From: Candidatus Falkowiibacteriota bacterium
GTDB lineage: Bacteria > Patescibacteriota > Patescibacteriia > JACRDY01
DNA length: 21,024 nucleotides
Assembly (NCBI GenBank): GCA_016218485.1
Contig: JACRDY010000068.1
Span: 1-21,024 of the forward strand
Direction of reading: 5' to 3'
Shown: positions 6,464-12,750 of the stretch, in pieces
How the letters are laid out: each line of letters opens with the position of its first letter
Position numbering within the stretch: the stretch's first letter is position 1
Notes under the pieces: model-generated
The model's input: the letters and a program-made list of their open reading frames with translations, nothing else
Database searches by the model: none
Told to the model about the DNA's origin: nothing
Translations under genes and position numbers: made by a program

Positions 6464-7564
6464 ATGACTCAAAAGAATAAGAAACCCACAGTCATCGTGG
6501 CCATGTCCGGCGGCGTGGATTCGTCTGTCGCGGCCGCTTTACTACAGCGGCAGGGCTATGACGTGCGCGGCGTGCATATCAAGATGTGGTCGGATCCGGA
6601 TATCCCCTGTTTGTTTACTTTTGACCGGATTGACGCCATGAAAGTAGCGATCCAGCTCGGCATTCCTTTCACCACTTGGGATCTGACGCGCGAATACCGC
6701 AGCGCGGTCGTGGACTACATGATCCGCGAGTTTAAGGCCGGTCGGACGCCCAACCCGGACGTGATGTGTAATAGCGAGATCAAGTTCGGGGTGTTTTTGG
6801 ATAAAGTTTTAAAAACGGGCGCGGAGTATTTGGCGACGGGGCATTATGTGAAAAAAGCGCAAAGCGCAAAGCGCAAAGCACAGAGCCAGTCCACGATACA
6901 AAAATTGTATATCGCGGCGGATGGGAATAAGGATCAGAGCTATTTTCTCTGGCGGCTGAATCAGCAGCAGCTGCGGCATAGCCTGTTTCCCCTGGGTGGT
7001 CTGACTAAGCCGCAGGTGCGAGTCCTCGCCAAACAGTTTAAGCTGCCTACCGCTGACAAGCCGGACTCGCAGGGTATCTGCTTCATCGGCGAGATTAACC
7101 TCAAGGATTTCCTGGAACACTACATCCCCCGCCGTCCGGGCACAATCGTGACCACGGACGGCCGCGTACTCGGCCATCATGAGGGTCTCCCCTTCTATAC
7201 CATTGGTCAGCGTGAGGGGCTGGGTCTGGGCGGTGGCATCCCCTACTATGTCGTTGCCAAAAATTTTAAAACCAATCAGCTGATTGTTGGCAGCCGGGGC
7301 GCGGCTGAACTGTTTCTGCCGAGTTTGCGGTTCACCGCCGCCAATTGGCTACTTGGCAGCGAGCCGAAACTGCCTCTGATCTGCCTGGCGCGTATCCGCT
7401 ACCGTCAGCCGCTGGAGCGTTGTCGGGTCAAACGCATCAGCGGTCGCGGCATTCGGGCGATCTATCAAGCGAAATTTACCGAGCCGCAGCGGGCCATTAC
7501 TCCCGGTCAGTCCATTGTGTTGTACAGGAGCGAGGAGATGATCGGGGGCGGGATTATTATTTAG
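6464..7564 (+). CDS. mnmA: tRNA-specific 2-thiouridylase
   Basis: 366 aa, full length. MnmA places sulfur on U34 of tRNA-Lys, -Glu and -Gln, using ATP to adenylate the base. Visible features: PP-loop SGGVDSS (residues 15-21), the first catalytic Cys102 in PDVMCN, the second Cys206 in GICFI, and the central segment PFYTIGQREGLG of the tRNA-binding domain. Residues ~130-144, after the GHYV motif, are a low-complexity Lys/Ala/Gln/Ser stretch coded by repeated GCGCAAA words like those in a nearby spacer. The start has no Shine-Dalgarno; a TATGCT at 6447-6452 would start the mRNA only about 5 nt before the ATG. It diverges from the tRNA operon. Confidence 0.96.
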   Translation: MTQKNKKPTVIVAMSGGVDSSVAAALLQRQGYDVRGVHIKMWSDPDIPCLFTFDRIDAMKVAIQLGIPFTTWDLTREYRSAVVDYMIREFKAGRTPNPDVMCNSEIKFGVFLDKVLKTGAEYLATGHYVKKAQSAKRKAQSQSTIQKLYIAADGNKDQSYFLWRLNQQQLRHSLFPLGGLTKPQVRVLAKQFKLPTADKPDSQGICFIGEINLKDFLEHYIPRRPGTIVTTDGRVLGHHEGLPFYTIGQREGLGLGGGIPYYVVAKNFKTNQLIVGSRGAAELFLPSLRFTAANWLLGSEPKLPLICLARIRYRQPLERCRVKRISGRGIRAIYQAKFTEPQRAITPGQSIVLYRSEEMIGGGIII

Positions 7565-7690
7565 TCCTTAGTCCATAGTCCCTAGTCCTTAGTCCATAGT
7601 CCTTATTCCATAGTCCTTAGCGTATAGTTTTAGCGTGAAAGCCTCCACTAAGTACTAGGGACTAAGGACTATGGACTATGTATAGGACTA
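7563..7690. repeat. AGTCCTTAGTCCATAGTCC word array with inverted partner
   Basis: About seven copies of a ~10-nt word (AGTCCWTAGT) occur at 7563-7620, then inverted copies (GGACTAAGGACTATGGACTA) at 7660-7690. The array overlaps the mnmA stop codon and can fold into a long hairpin, probably the end of that transcript. Confidence 0.75.
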
Positions 7691-7740
7691 TGTACTATTT
7701 CCTCTAATTTTGCTATACTAATACTATAGCTATCAGGACA

Positions 7741-7808
7741 TTGACGCTTTTCCAGTCGTGTGCTAACCTATTGGCAAACAAAAGCCCTATGATACGGGTT
7801 TTTTATTT
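7741..7808 (+). promoter_or_regulatory. candidate promoter followed by an early terminator
   Basis: TTGACG (7741-7746), 17 nt, TAACCT (7764-7769). Only ~10 nt after the likely start comes AAAGCCC/GGGTTTTTT (7780-7806), a terminator-like hairpin. This could attenuate the 3D-domain gene or make a very short RNA. Nothing else was seen in this gap apart from the palindrome before 7921. Confidence 0.4.
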
Positions 7809-7817
7809 TAAGTCAGT

Positions 7818-7920
7818 CCAGCACCTTTCATCATTTTTATCTAAAATTTGCCATTATATTAGCTAAAATAAGATTAATTATGGTTGATTTATTTTAGATA
7901 AAAATGATGAAAGGTGCTGG
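7818..7920 (+). repeat. CCAGCACCTT palindrome, copy 2, abutting a start codon
   Basis: A perfect 30-bp inverted repeat (7818-7847 with 7891-7920) around a 43-nt AT-rich loop. The outer 13 bp match the copies at 4853 and 12655; the inner stem is unrelated in sequence but fully paired. Its right arm ends at the base before the ATG of the next gene and supplies AAAGG as a possible ribosome binding site. Confidence 0.88.
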
Positions 7921-8523
7921 ATGGCTAAAAATATGCAAAAATCACGGATATTGCAAAAACTACGTAAATATTGGAGAAAATTAGGCGCTTTTTTGGTGCA
8001 CATGCATGTGCGTCGGGTTGAATTGGCTGTTTTTGCTGTAATTTTATTTGAATTTTCTTTTCCTCAAGTATCATTAGCTCAAGAATTGCAGGCTCCGGCC
8101 AGCTATCAGACCGAGAGCGTGATGTATGAAACAGTGATTCGGGATGCCGCTCCGGTTATCAGCGACGCGGCTGTATTGGCTGATTTTAATAATAGTCTGC
8201 CAATGGCGGCTGATCGTCAGCCGACCCGTACCATCTGGGTGACGGTAACGGCCTACTCCAGCACTCCGGATCAGACTGACGACAGCCCGTGTATTACGGC
8301 TAACGGGTTTGATGTCTGTGAACACGGGCAGGAGGACGTGATCGCGGCCAATTTTTTGCCCTTTGGTACCACGGTCAAAATGCCGGAGTATTTCGGCGAC
8401 ACAGTCTTTACTGTGCAGGATCGGATGAACGCGCGCTACTACAGCCGCGTTGATGTCTGGATGCAGAGCCGGGAGGCGGCTAAACAATTCGGCGTGCGGA
8501 CGCTTAAGGTTGAGGTTTATTAG
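7921..8523 (+). CDS. membrane-anchored 3D-domain protein (RlpA-like double-psi beta-barrel)
   Basis: 200 aa. Residues 1-32 are basic, ~33-50 are a hydrophobic membrane segment or uncleaved signal, ~55-104 a linker, and ~105-200 a 3D domain. The domain shows VTVTAYSSTPDQTDD, ITANG, VIAANFLPFGTTV, FTVQDRMNARY and RVDVWM, with the conserved aspartates in QDR and VDVW. 3D domains are found in cell-wall lytic and resuscitation-type proteins, so action on peptidoglycan is likely. The specific reaction is inferred. The start follows directly on palindrome copy 2, whose arm gives AAAGG 6 nt upstream and would hide it when folded. Confidence 0.88.
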   Translation: MAKNMQKSRILQKLRKYWRKLGAFLVHMHVRRVELAVFAVILFEFSFPQVSLAQELQAPASYQTESVMYETVIRDAAPVISDAAVLADFNNSLPMAADRQPTRTIWVTVTAYSSTPDQTDDSPCITANGFDVCEHGQEDVIAANFLPFGTTVKMPEYFGDTVFTVQDRMNARYYSRVDVWMQSREAAKQFGVRTLKVEVY

Positions 8524-8745
8524 CTACAAATAGCGAATAGCACATAGTCAATAGTACATAGCGCTTGAGAAGGGCGTTTTTTTATATGGCTACATTATCA
8601 CATTGCTACATTGCCAAATTGCTAAATTGTCACACTGTTGTGTGGGTTATTTAGCAATTTGGCAATGTAACAGTTTAACAATTTAACAATGTAGCAATTT
8701 TGCTTTTCCCTTTTACTCCCGCGTGAAATACGGTATAATATTTTT
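8524..8745. repeat. spacer of word repeats with inverted halves and a -10 box
   Basis: AATAGC/CATAGT words (8526-8560), a GGGCGT-T7 terminator-like site (~8574-8583), then TTGCTACATTGCCAAATTGC words (8595-8630) with their complement at 8650-8695. TATAAT at 8734-8739 lies 7 nt before the next ATG, implying a leaderless mRNA. Confidence 0.6.
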
Positions 8746-9246
8746 ATGCAGCTATTTGTTAAAAAATTCACCAAAAACGGCCTGAAAATAGGTTTTTTTG
8801 TGGTGGCGCTGTGTTTGATGTTGGCGCTGGCATTGCCGGTGCTGGCCGTTACTGGACAGGGTGGTGACACGGGGCAGGGGGATACGAGTGGGCAGGGTAA
8901 TGACACCGGATCGGGTGGTGATACGGGACAAAATGAAGGGGGTAAGGCCAGTATTATATCCCTGGAAGATCCATTGAATGTAAAGACGGATGCAACAGGG
9001 CCATTGTCCAACATAGCTATTGTGCAGGAAATAATTCTCCGTTTGGCTAAATTCCTGATCGCGCCCATCGGCGCTATTGCTTTCCTCTGTTTGGTGATTG
9101 GCGGGTTTTATATGATTTTTTCCGGGGGTAATGAGGAGCGGGTTAAACAGGGCAAAGATATTATTGTCTGGACCGTGGTGGGGATTATCGTGATTTTTAG
9201 CGCCTACGCGGTGATTAATTTTGTGCTGACGGCGGTGAGAGGATAG
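8746..9246 (+). CDS. VirB2/TrbC-like small membrane protein (pilin-type)
   Basis: 166 aa. A signal peptide spans residues 1-34 (hydrophobic core, cleavage near VLA). Residues 36-66 are a Gly/Gln/Asp/Thr-rich low-complexity stretch (GQG, GGDTG). Two membrane segments follow at ~103-125 and ~139-160, joined by the short polar loop SGGNEERVKQGKD. Signal plus two helices with a small charged loop is the layout of VirB2/TrbC pilins, and similar proteins are common in Patescibacteria, where they are linked to type IV secretion or pili. No other secretion gene is in the window, so the role is inferred from topology. The start is probably leaderless (TATAAT at 8734-8739). Confidence 0.75.
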   Translation: MQLFVKKFTKNGLKIGFFVVALCLMLALALPVLAVTGQGGDTGQGDTSGQGNDTGSGGDTGQNEGGKASIISLEDPLNVKTDATGPLSNIAIVQEIILRLAKFLIAPIGAIAFLCLVIGGFYMIFSGGNEERVKQGKDIIVWTVVGIIVIFSAYAVINFVLTAVRG

Positions 9247-9478
9247 CACAAAGCTCAGAGCACAAAGCGCAGAGTTCAGAGCGCAAAGCACGTTTCAAAA
9301 GAGCGTCTTTTTTTAATTAGGAATTACTAATTACGAATTACGAATGAGATTACCAAAGAGCGGCTTTTGGCAGGCTAGGAACATGTAACATGTAGCATAT
9401 AGCATGTAACTCCATACAAGCTACACGCTACATGCTACAAGATTTTCTCTCATTTTAAACACTTTTATATACTTTTGA
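9247..9478. repeat. word-repeat spacer after the pilin gene
   Basis: CAAAGCGCAGAGCAC-type words (9247-9291), the same vocabulary as in the mnmA coding repeat. A hairpin with a T7 run (~9286-9317) is probably a terminator. AATTACGAATTACGAAT words follow, then a CATGTAGCATATAGC block with its complement (9382-9440). Confidence 0.6.
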
Positions 9479-9507
9479 TTGACTTTTTATTTAAAATATG
9501 CTATATT
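9479..9507 (+). promoter_or_regulatory. sigma70-type promoter of the SPFH operon
   Basis: TTGACT (9479-9484), 17-nt spacer, TATATT (9502-9507). The transcript would begin near 9514 and carry a ~170-nt leader with three hairpins: CACACT/AGTGTG near 9516-9532, CAACCGAA/TTCGGTTG (9599-9623) and CCCC/GGGG near 9649-9660. Confidence 0.75.
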
Positions 9508-9561
9508 GACAAATCACACTGCAGAAGTGTGTTTGTATACAGAACCTTGAAAACGGCGTTT

Positions 9562-9624
9562 ATGACCAATAAGCGCTTACAAATATGCAACTCAAGTACA
9601 ACCGAAGAGTCAGTTTTCGGTTGA
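9562..9624 (+). CDS. possible 20-aa leader peptide
   Basis: ATG to TGA within the SPFH operon leader, encoding 20 residues (MTNKRLQICNSS...). The stop codon falls in the right arm of the CAACCGAA hairpin. There is no Shine-Dalgarno and no run of one codon to mark it as an attenuator, so it may be chance. Confidence 0.2.
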   Translation: MTNKRLQICNSSTTEESVFG

Positions 9625-9684
9625 GTGAAATAGTACAGTCAACAATTCCCCGCAAGGGGTGCAACGGTTTTCGGAGGTGTCATC

Positions 9685-10698
9685 ATGATGCGATTGATTG
9701 AGTCTCTTGATGCGAAAGTCCAAAAGTGGTTCGGCATTCAGCTGATCAAGCTGTGGGACGCGAAAAGCCAAGGCAATCCCCCAGTCATTGTTCGGCTGGA
9801 TGAAAAGCACGAGATCGTTTTCCGATCCGTCTTCGGCAGTGACGACCACACCTTCAGTGGTTACCGGATAGAAGAACCCACCTATTGCTGGTGGGTCCCG
9901 GTCTTCCGTGACGAATACGTCGCCACGATTTTTACCGGGGAGTACTCCGCACCGTTCAATACGCAAGGATTTGAGGCCAACTCCGGCGTGGAAAATATAA
10001 ATGACCTGGAAAAGGAATTCAAGGGCATGATGGGCGCTGCCGCGTGGGAGAAGGCTCGTAAGGAACTGGAAGAGGTGATACAGCGTCGTCTGAAAGGCGG
10101 CGCGCCGAAAGTGACGATATACGTCTCCGGTACGTTGCAGCTCGATGTTGAAGGCATCATCAACGCCAGCGCGAAATACGCCACTCGCTTGTTCAAGAGC
10201 GGCAACGCGGATCAGATCATCAACGGCATGATGGAGCTCGCGCTCGCCCATGTCTTCGGCAGCATGATGCTGGAATCAGCCCTGATCCTCGCGGGTCATC
10301 GGCGGGAAAAGACGATCAAGCAGCTGATGAACTTGATGAATTTCGGCTGCCTGGAAGTGGACGAAGGTGGCGAGCCGATCGAGGCGACGCGGGTCACGGG
10401 TATCAAAGGTCTGCGGTACTACGGTCTCCGTCTGGTGCAGTTCGGTATCAAGCGGATTGTGCCGCCGGAGGAGATTGAGGAAGCGATCCGTCAGGAAGAA
10501 AGCGCCGAACGAGAGCGCGTGGCCGATAAAGCCAAGGCTGATGTCGCGGCAATGATTCACGATCTTCCAGCGGCGTTGGCGTTTACGGTTATGCACCTGA
10601 CCGATGCCCAAGTCAAAGGCCCGGGTCTCGAAATTTCAGTCAGTAAGAATAAGAAGGGAAAGTCCGGCGGTGCAGCAGCGAGTGACTCCACCGATTAA
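9685..10698 (+). CDS. SPFH/band 7-like protein
   Basis: 337 aa. The segment at residues ~245-290 (YYGLRLVQFGIKRIVPPEEI, then EEAIRQEESAERERVADKAKA) matches the end of the SPFH domain and the start of its coiled coil as in stomatin, prohibitin and HflK. Residues ~35-100 would hold the first beta-rich part. An Ala/Met-rich helical insert lies at ~180-225. No clear membrane anchor is present at the N-terminus, unusual for the family, so it may rely on its operon partner for membrane location. SPFH proteins scaffold membrane domains or proteases; the function here is unknown. The start is set by GGAGG (9673-9677), 7 nt before the first of two in-frame ATGs. The Lys/Gly/Ser-rich tail is disordered. 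Confidence 0.72.
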   Translation: MMRLIESLDAKVQKWFGIQLIKLWDAKSQGNPPVIVRLDEKHEIVFRSVFGSDDHTFSGYRIEEPTYCWWVPVFRDEYVATIFTGEYSAPFNTQGFEANSGVENINDLEKEFKGMMGAAAWEKARKELEEVIQRRLKGGAPKVTIYVSGTLQLDVEGIINASAKYATRLFKSGNADQIINGMMELALAHVFGSMMLESALILAGHRREKTIKQLMNLMNFGCLEVDEGGEPIEATRVTGIKGLRYYGLRLVQFGIKRIVPPEEIEEAIRQEESAERERVADKAKADVAAMIHDLPAALAFTVMHLTDAQVKGPGLEISVSKNKKGKSGGAAASDSTD

Positions 10699-10705
10699 CA
10701 CCAAT

Positions 10706-10737
10706 TCGGGTCGCGGGCTTAAACCCCCGCGACCCGC
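10706..10737 (+). promoter_or_regulatory. intergenic hairpin within the SPFH operon
   Basis: GGGTCGCGGG pairs with CCCGCGACCC, with no T-run after it. It lies between the two genes and may protect the upstream mRNA or set the ratio of the two proteins. Confidence 0.55.
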
Positions 10738-10754
10738 TCAATCAGGAGTAGTCA

Positions 10755-11753
10755 ATGGAAACAGGAAAAGTCCCATATAGTGAGCCAGGTGAGGTAGATG
10801 CGAAGAAGAAGAAAGATCAATCAGGAGGGAGCATCTACGGCTGGACTATCGCCGGTTTTGCCCTGCTGGCCCTGGTGGTTGTGCTGGTGATCGTGGTAGG
10901 TATCGTGGCGGGGATCGTCGGGGCAATTTCCTGGCTAGCTTTAGGGCTCCTCAGCGTACATATCTCCGCGATTGTACTGCTGGTGGGCTGGCTGTACCGC
11001 CAAAAGGCATTTAGCGCCGCATGGGCAGTGATCTGGGCCGCCATTCTGTTTTTCGGCATCCCAATATGGCTCTTGAAGTATAGTGCCTGGTCGCCTGAGG
11101 CGGCCAAGATGATCAGCGTGTACATTGAGACCGAGGCGGACAAGCAGCGTGAGCTGCCAAACCCGCCGAGTGAGACCTATGAGGAACCAACTTTTCAGGA
11201 CTTCGTCCGTGAGGCCGGAGATCTAGGAGATGGTGAGACCACCACGTTTGAGGAGCCGGCATTTCCGATTGACACGTCAATCCATTGGAAGACCCAGCGA
11301 GGCGTGTGGTGCGTGTACTTTGATCCGAAGACGGATCCGTACCCGTGCCGCGGCAATACCGGCCTGCCCGGTCATGGCGACTTTCGTCTGAAGAACGACG
11401 GGCCGCACTTCACCATCAAGGCCAAGGGGCCGGTGGAGGGGCTGATATTCAGCTACACGGCCAAGACCGGGACTCACCCGGTGCGCAAAGACGACGCGAC
11501 CATCGCGGCCGAGCGCAGGGCCTATGAAGAGAAGGCGGCCGCGATCAAGGACAAGGCCGCGGTTCAAAAAAAGCCGCCGGACGAGTGGTACCAGAATCCA
11601 ATAACATGGATCGTTGTGGCGGTGCTTGCGCTGGTGATCGGCCTGATCATCAGCCGGGTTCGCGCTGGCGGTCGGGTCAAGGCCGCTCAACGTGCGGCAG
11701 ACCAGCAGGCCGTATTGGCACAGTTGGCAAAGGGCGAGGTCACGGTGGAGTGA
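10755..11753 (+). CDS. polytopic membrane protein, SPFH operon partner
   Basis: 332 aa, family not recognised. Residues 1-25 are polar and Lys-rich. Membrane segments lie at ~28-58, ~60-80 and ~86-107. A soluble domain at ~110-270 holds an acidic Pro/Glu-rich linker and two Cys (186 and 198) near WCVYFD and YPCRG. A final membrane helix at ~281-300 is followed by an Ala/Arg-rich tail. The start is set by AGGAG (10744-10748). It is 56 nt after the SPFH gene and shares its promoter. SPFH proteins are often co-encoded with a membrane partner (as with NfeD or HflC), so a joint membrane complex is plausible, but this is not an NfeD sequence by eye. Confidence 0.7.
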   Translation: METGKVPYSEPGEVDAKKKKDQSGGSIYGWTIAGFALLALVVVLVIVVGIVAGIVGAISWLALGLLSVHISAIVLLVGWLYRQKAFSAAWAVIWAAILFFGIPIWLLKYSAWSPEAAKMISVYIETEADKQRELPNPPSETYEEPTFQDFVREAGDLGDGETTTFEEPAFPIDTSIHWKTQRGVWCVYFDPKTDPYPCRGNTGLPGHGDFRLKNDGPHFTIKAKGPVEGLIFSYTAKTGTHPVRKDDATIAAERRAYEEKAAAIKDKAAVQKKPPDEWYQNPITWIVVAVLALVIGLIISRVRAGGRVKAAQRAADQQAVLAQLAKGEVTVE

Positions 11754-11830
11754 TGAACTATAGCCCCGGGGGTACGCCCCCGGGCTCACGACTGACCTGG
11801 TTCATATACCAGATCAGTCACACGCAAAGG

Positions 11831-11856
11831 ACGGTGGGCCATTTCCCACCGTTTTT
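11831..11856 (+). terminator. terminator of the SPFH operon
   Basis: ACGGTGGG pairs with CCCACCGT and runs into T6. Two further hairpins precede it (CCGGGGG/CCCCCGG near 11765-11794, and GACTGA/TCAGTC with CTGGT/ACCAG at ~11791-11820). Confidence 0.85.
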
Positions 11857-11878
11857 TCATTGGCAAAATCTTGGTAAC

Positions 11879-11908
11879 AAAAAACCGTCTTGATCAGAGA
11901 CGATTTTT
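11879..11908 (-). terminator. terminator of tRNA-Cys
   Basis: On the minus strand AAAAAATCGTCT pairs with AGACGG and a T6 run, directly after the encoded CCA of the tRNA. Confidence 0.75.
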
Positions 11909-11983
11909 TGGAGGCCTGGAGGGGAATTGCACCCCTGCATAGAGGTTTTGCAGACCTCTGCCTTACTGCTTGGCTACCAGGCC
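11909..11983 (-). tRNA. tRNA-Cys (GCA), CCA encoded
   Basis: Complete ordinary cloverleaf: acceptor GGCCTGG/CCAGGCC, anticodon stem GAGGT/ACCTC with loop CTGCAAA (anticodon GCA), T-arm AGGGG-TGCAATT-CCCCT, U73 as expected for Cys, then CCA. It has no surrounding half-copies, unlike the other four tRNAs, and so serves as an internal control for them. Confidence 0.96.
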
Positions 11984-12087
11984 GTAAATTTACGTGGTCT
12001 TACTATAGCAGGATAAACCTTTAAAATCAAGAGTTTTTGCTGATTAAGAGTTTAGAAATATTTTAGATAGGCTGTGGTAGACTATTT

Positions 12088-12116
12088 TTGACAGGGTAAC
12101 TACCCTTTGCTATAAT
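12088..12116 (+). promoter_or_regulatory. consensus sigma70 promoter
   Basis: TTGACA (12088-12093), exactly 17 nt, TATAAT (12111-12116): a full consensus match. The start of transcription falls about 10 nt before the ATG at 12133. Confidence 0.85.
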
Positions 12117-12132
12117 TCTTAAGCTATCGTTT

Positions 12133-12597
12133 ATGGGCAACACTAATCAACAATTTGAATTATTAGCCATTAAACAAGATTTGGCGGAATTTCGTCAAGA
12201 AAATAACGAACTGTTTTTGGCTATTAAGCAAGATCTAGATCGGATGGCCACCAAGGACGATCTCCAAGGCGTGAAGGACGATCTCCAAGGCGTGAAGGAC
12301 GATCTCCAAGGCGTGAAGGACGATCTCCAAGGCGTGAAGAAGGACTTACATAGGTTCGCCACCAAAGACGACCTATTAGCATTCGCCACCAAAGACGACA
12401 TGGAACATTTTCGGGATGAATTAAAAGAAGAAATTCATCAGACATTTGATGTGCTAATTACCGGGCAGGATAAAATAGTGAAGATACTGATGGATCAGAA
12501 AGCGGAAAACGCGGCCAATCAATCAGCGCACGGACGTTTCCAGACCACGCTGGATACCCACGAACGGAGAATAGGTGTTTTGGAAAATCCTGTTTAG
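12133..12597 (+). CDS. coiled-coil protein with tandem heptad repeats
   Basis: 154 aa, no known family recognised. It is mostly alpha-helical and charged. Four near-perfect copies of a 7-residue unit (DDLQGVK, 21 bp each, 12255-12340) are framed by related ATKDDL units, so the whole of residues ~35-95 is a repeat-built coiled coil. There is no signal peptide or membrane segment. The identical DNA copies suggest repeat number may vary by slippage, and each unit is a multiple of three, which keeps the frame. A consensus promoter and a strong terminator flank it. The very short leader has no Shine-Dalgarno. Confidence 0.75.
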   Translation: MGNTNQQFELLAIKQDLAEFRQENNELFLAIKQDLDRMATKDDLQGVKDDLQGVKDDLQGVKDDLQGVKKDLHRFATKDDLLAFATKDDMEHFRDELKEEIHQTFDVLITGQDKIVKILMDQKAENAANQSAHGRFQTTLDTHERRIGVLENPV

Positions 12598-12624
12598 TGT
12601 ATTTGCGGGCAATGGTATAAAATC

Positions 12625-12654
12625 GTCCCCCGATCCATCGGGGGCGGTTTTTTT
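12625..12654 (+). terminator. terminator of the coiled-coil gene
   Basis: CCCCCGAT (12627-12634) pairs with ATCGGGGG (12637-12644), followed by GCGG and T7. Confidence 0.9.
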
Positions 12655-12715
12655 ATCCAGCACCTTTCAGAATACCCCGTCAGCTTGCCGTGGGGTATGC
12701 TGAAAGGTGCTGGAT
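12655..12715 (+). repeat. CCAGCACCTT palindrome, copy 3
   Basis: A ~24-bp inverted repeat with one mismatch around a ~12-nt loop. It is the inverted relative of copy 1: its loop TCAGCTTGCCG is nearly the reverse complement of CAGCAAGCTGA. Stem changes between the two are paired (TTTCAG/CTGAAA here, TTCCAG/CTGGAA there). It directly follows a terminator and precedes polA. Confidence 0.88.
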
Positions 12716-12750
12716 TTTATTACCCCAAAAATGGTAAAATAGGCCTATCT

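Noticed and set aside
7563..7690. Possible CRISPR-like or origin repeats
   Set aside because: Words are ~10 nt, degenerate, without spacers, and inverted copies follow; it fits the spacer word pattern of the rest of the window.
8746..9246. Complete type IV secretion locus
   Set aside because: Only one VirB2-like gene is present; no ATPase, VirB4 or coupling protein lies nearby.
12255..12340. Possible CRISPR array
   Set aside because: The 21-bp repeats have no spacers and are in frame within a coiled-coil gene.
12685..12750. Longer polA start at 12685
   Set aside because: The added residues are translated palindrome copy 3; family alignment and the -10 box favour 12751.
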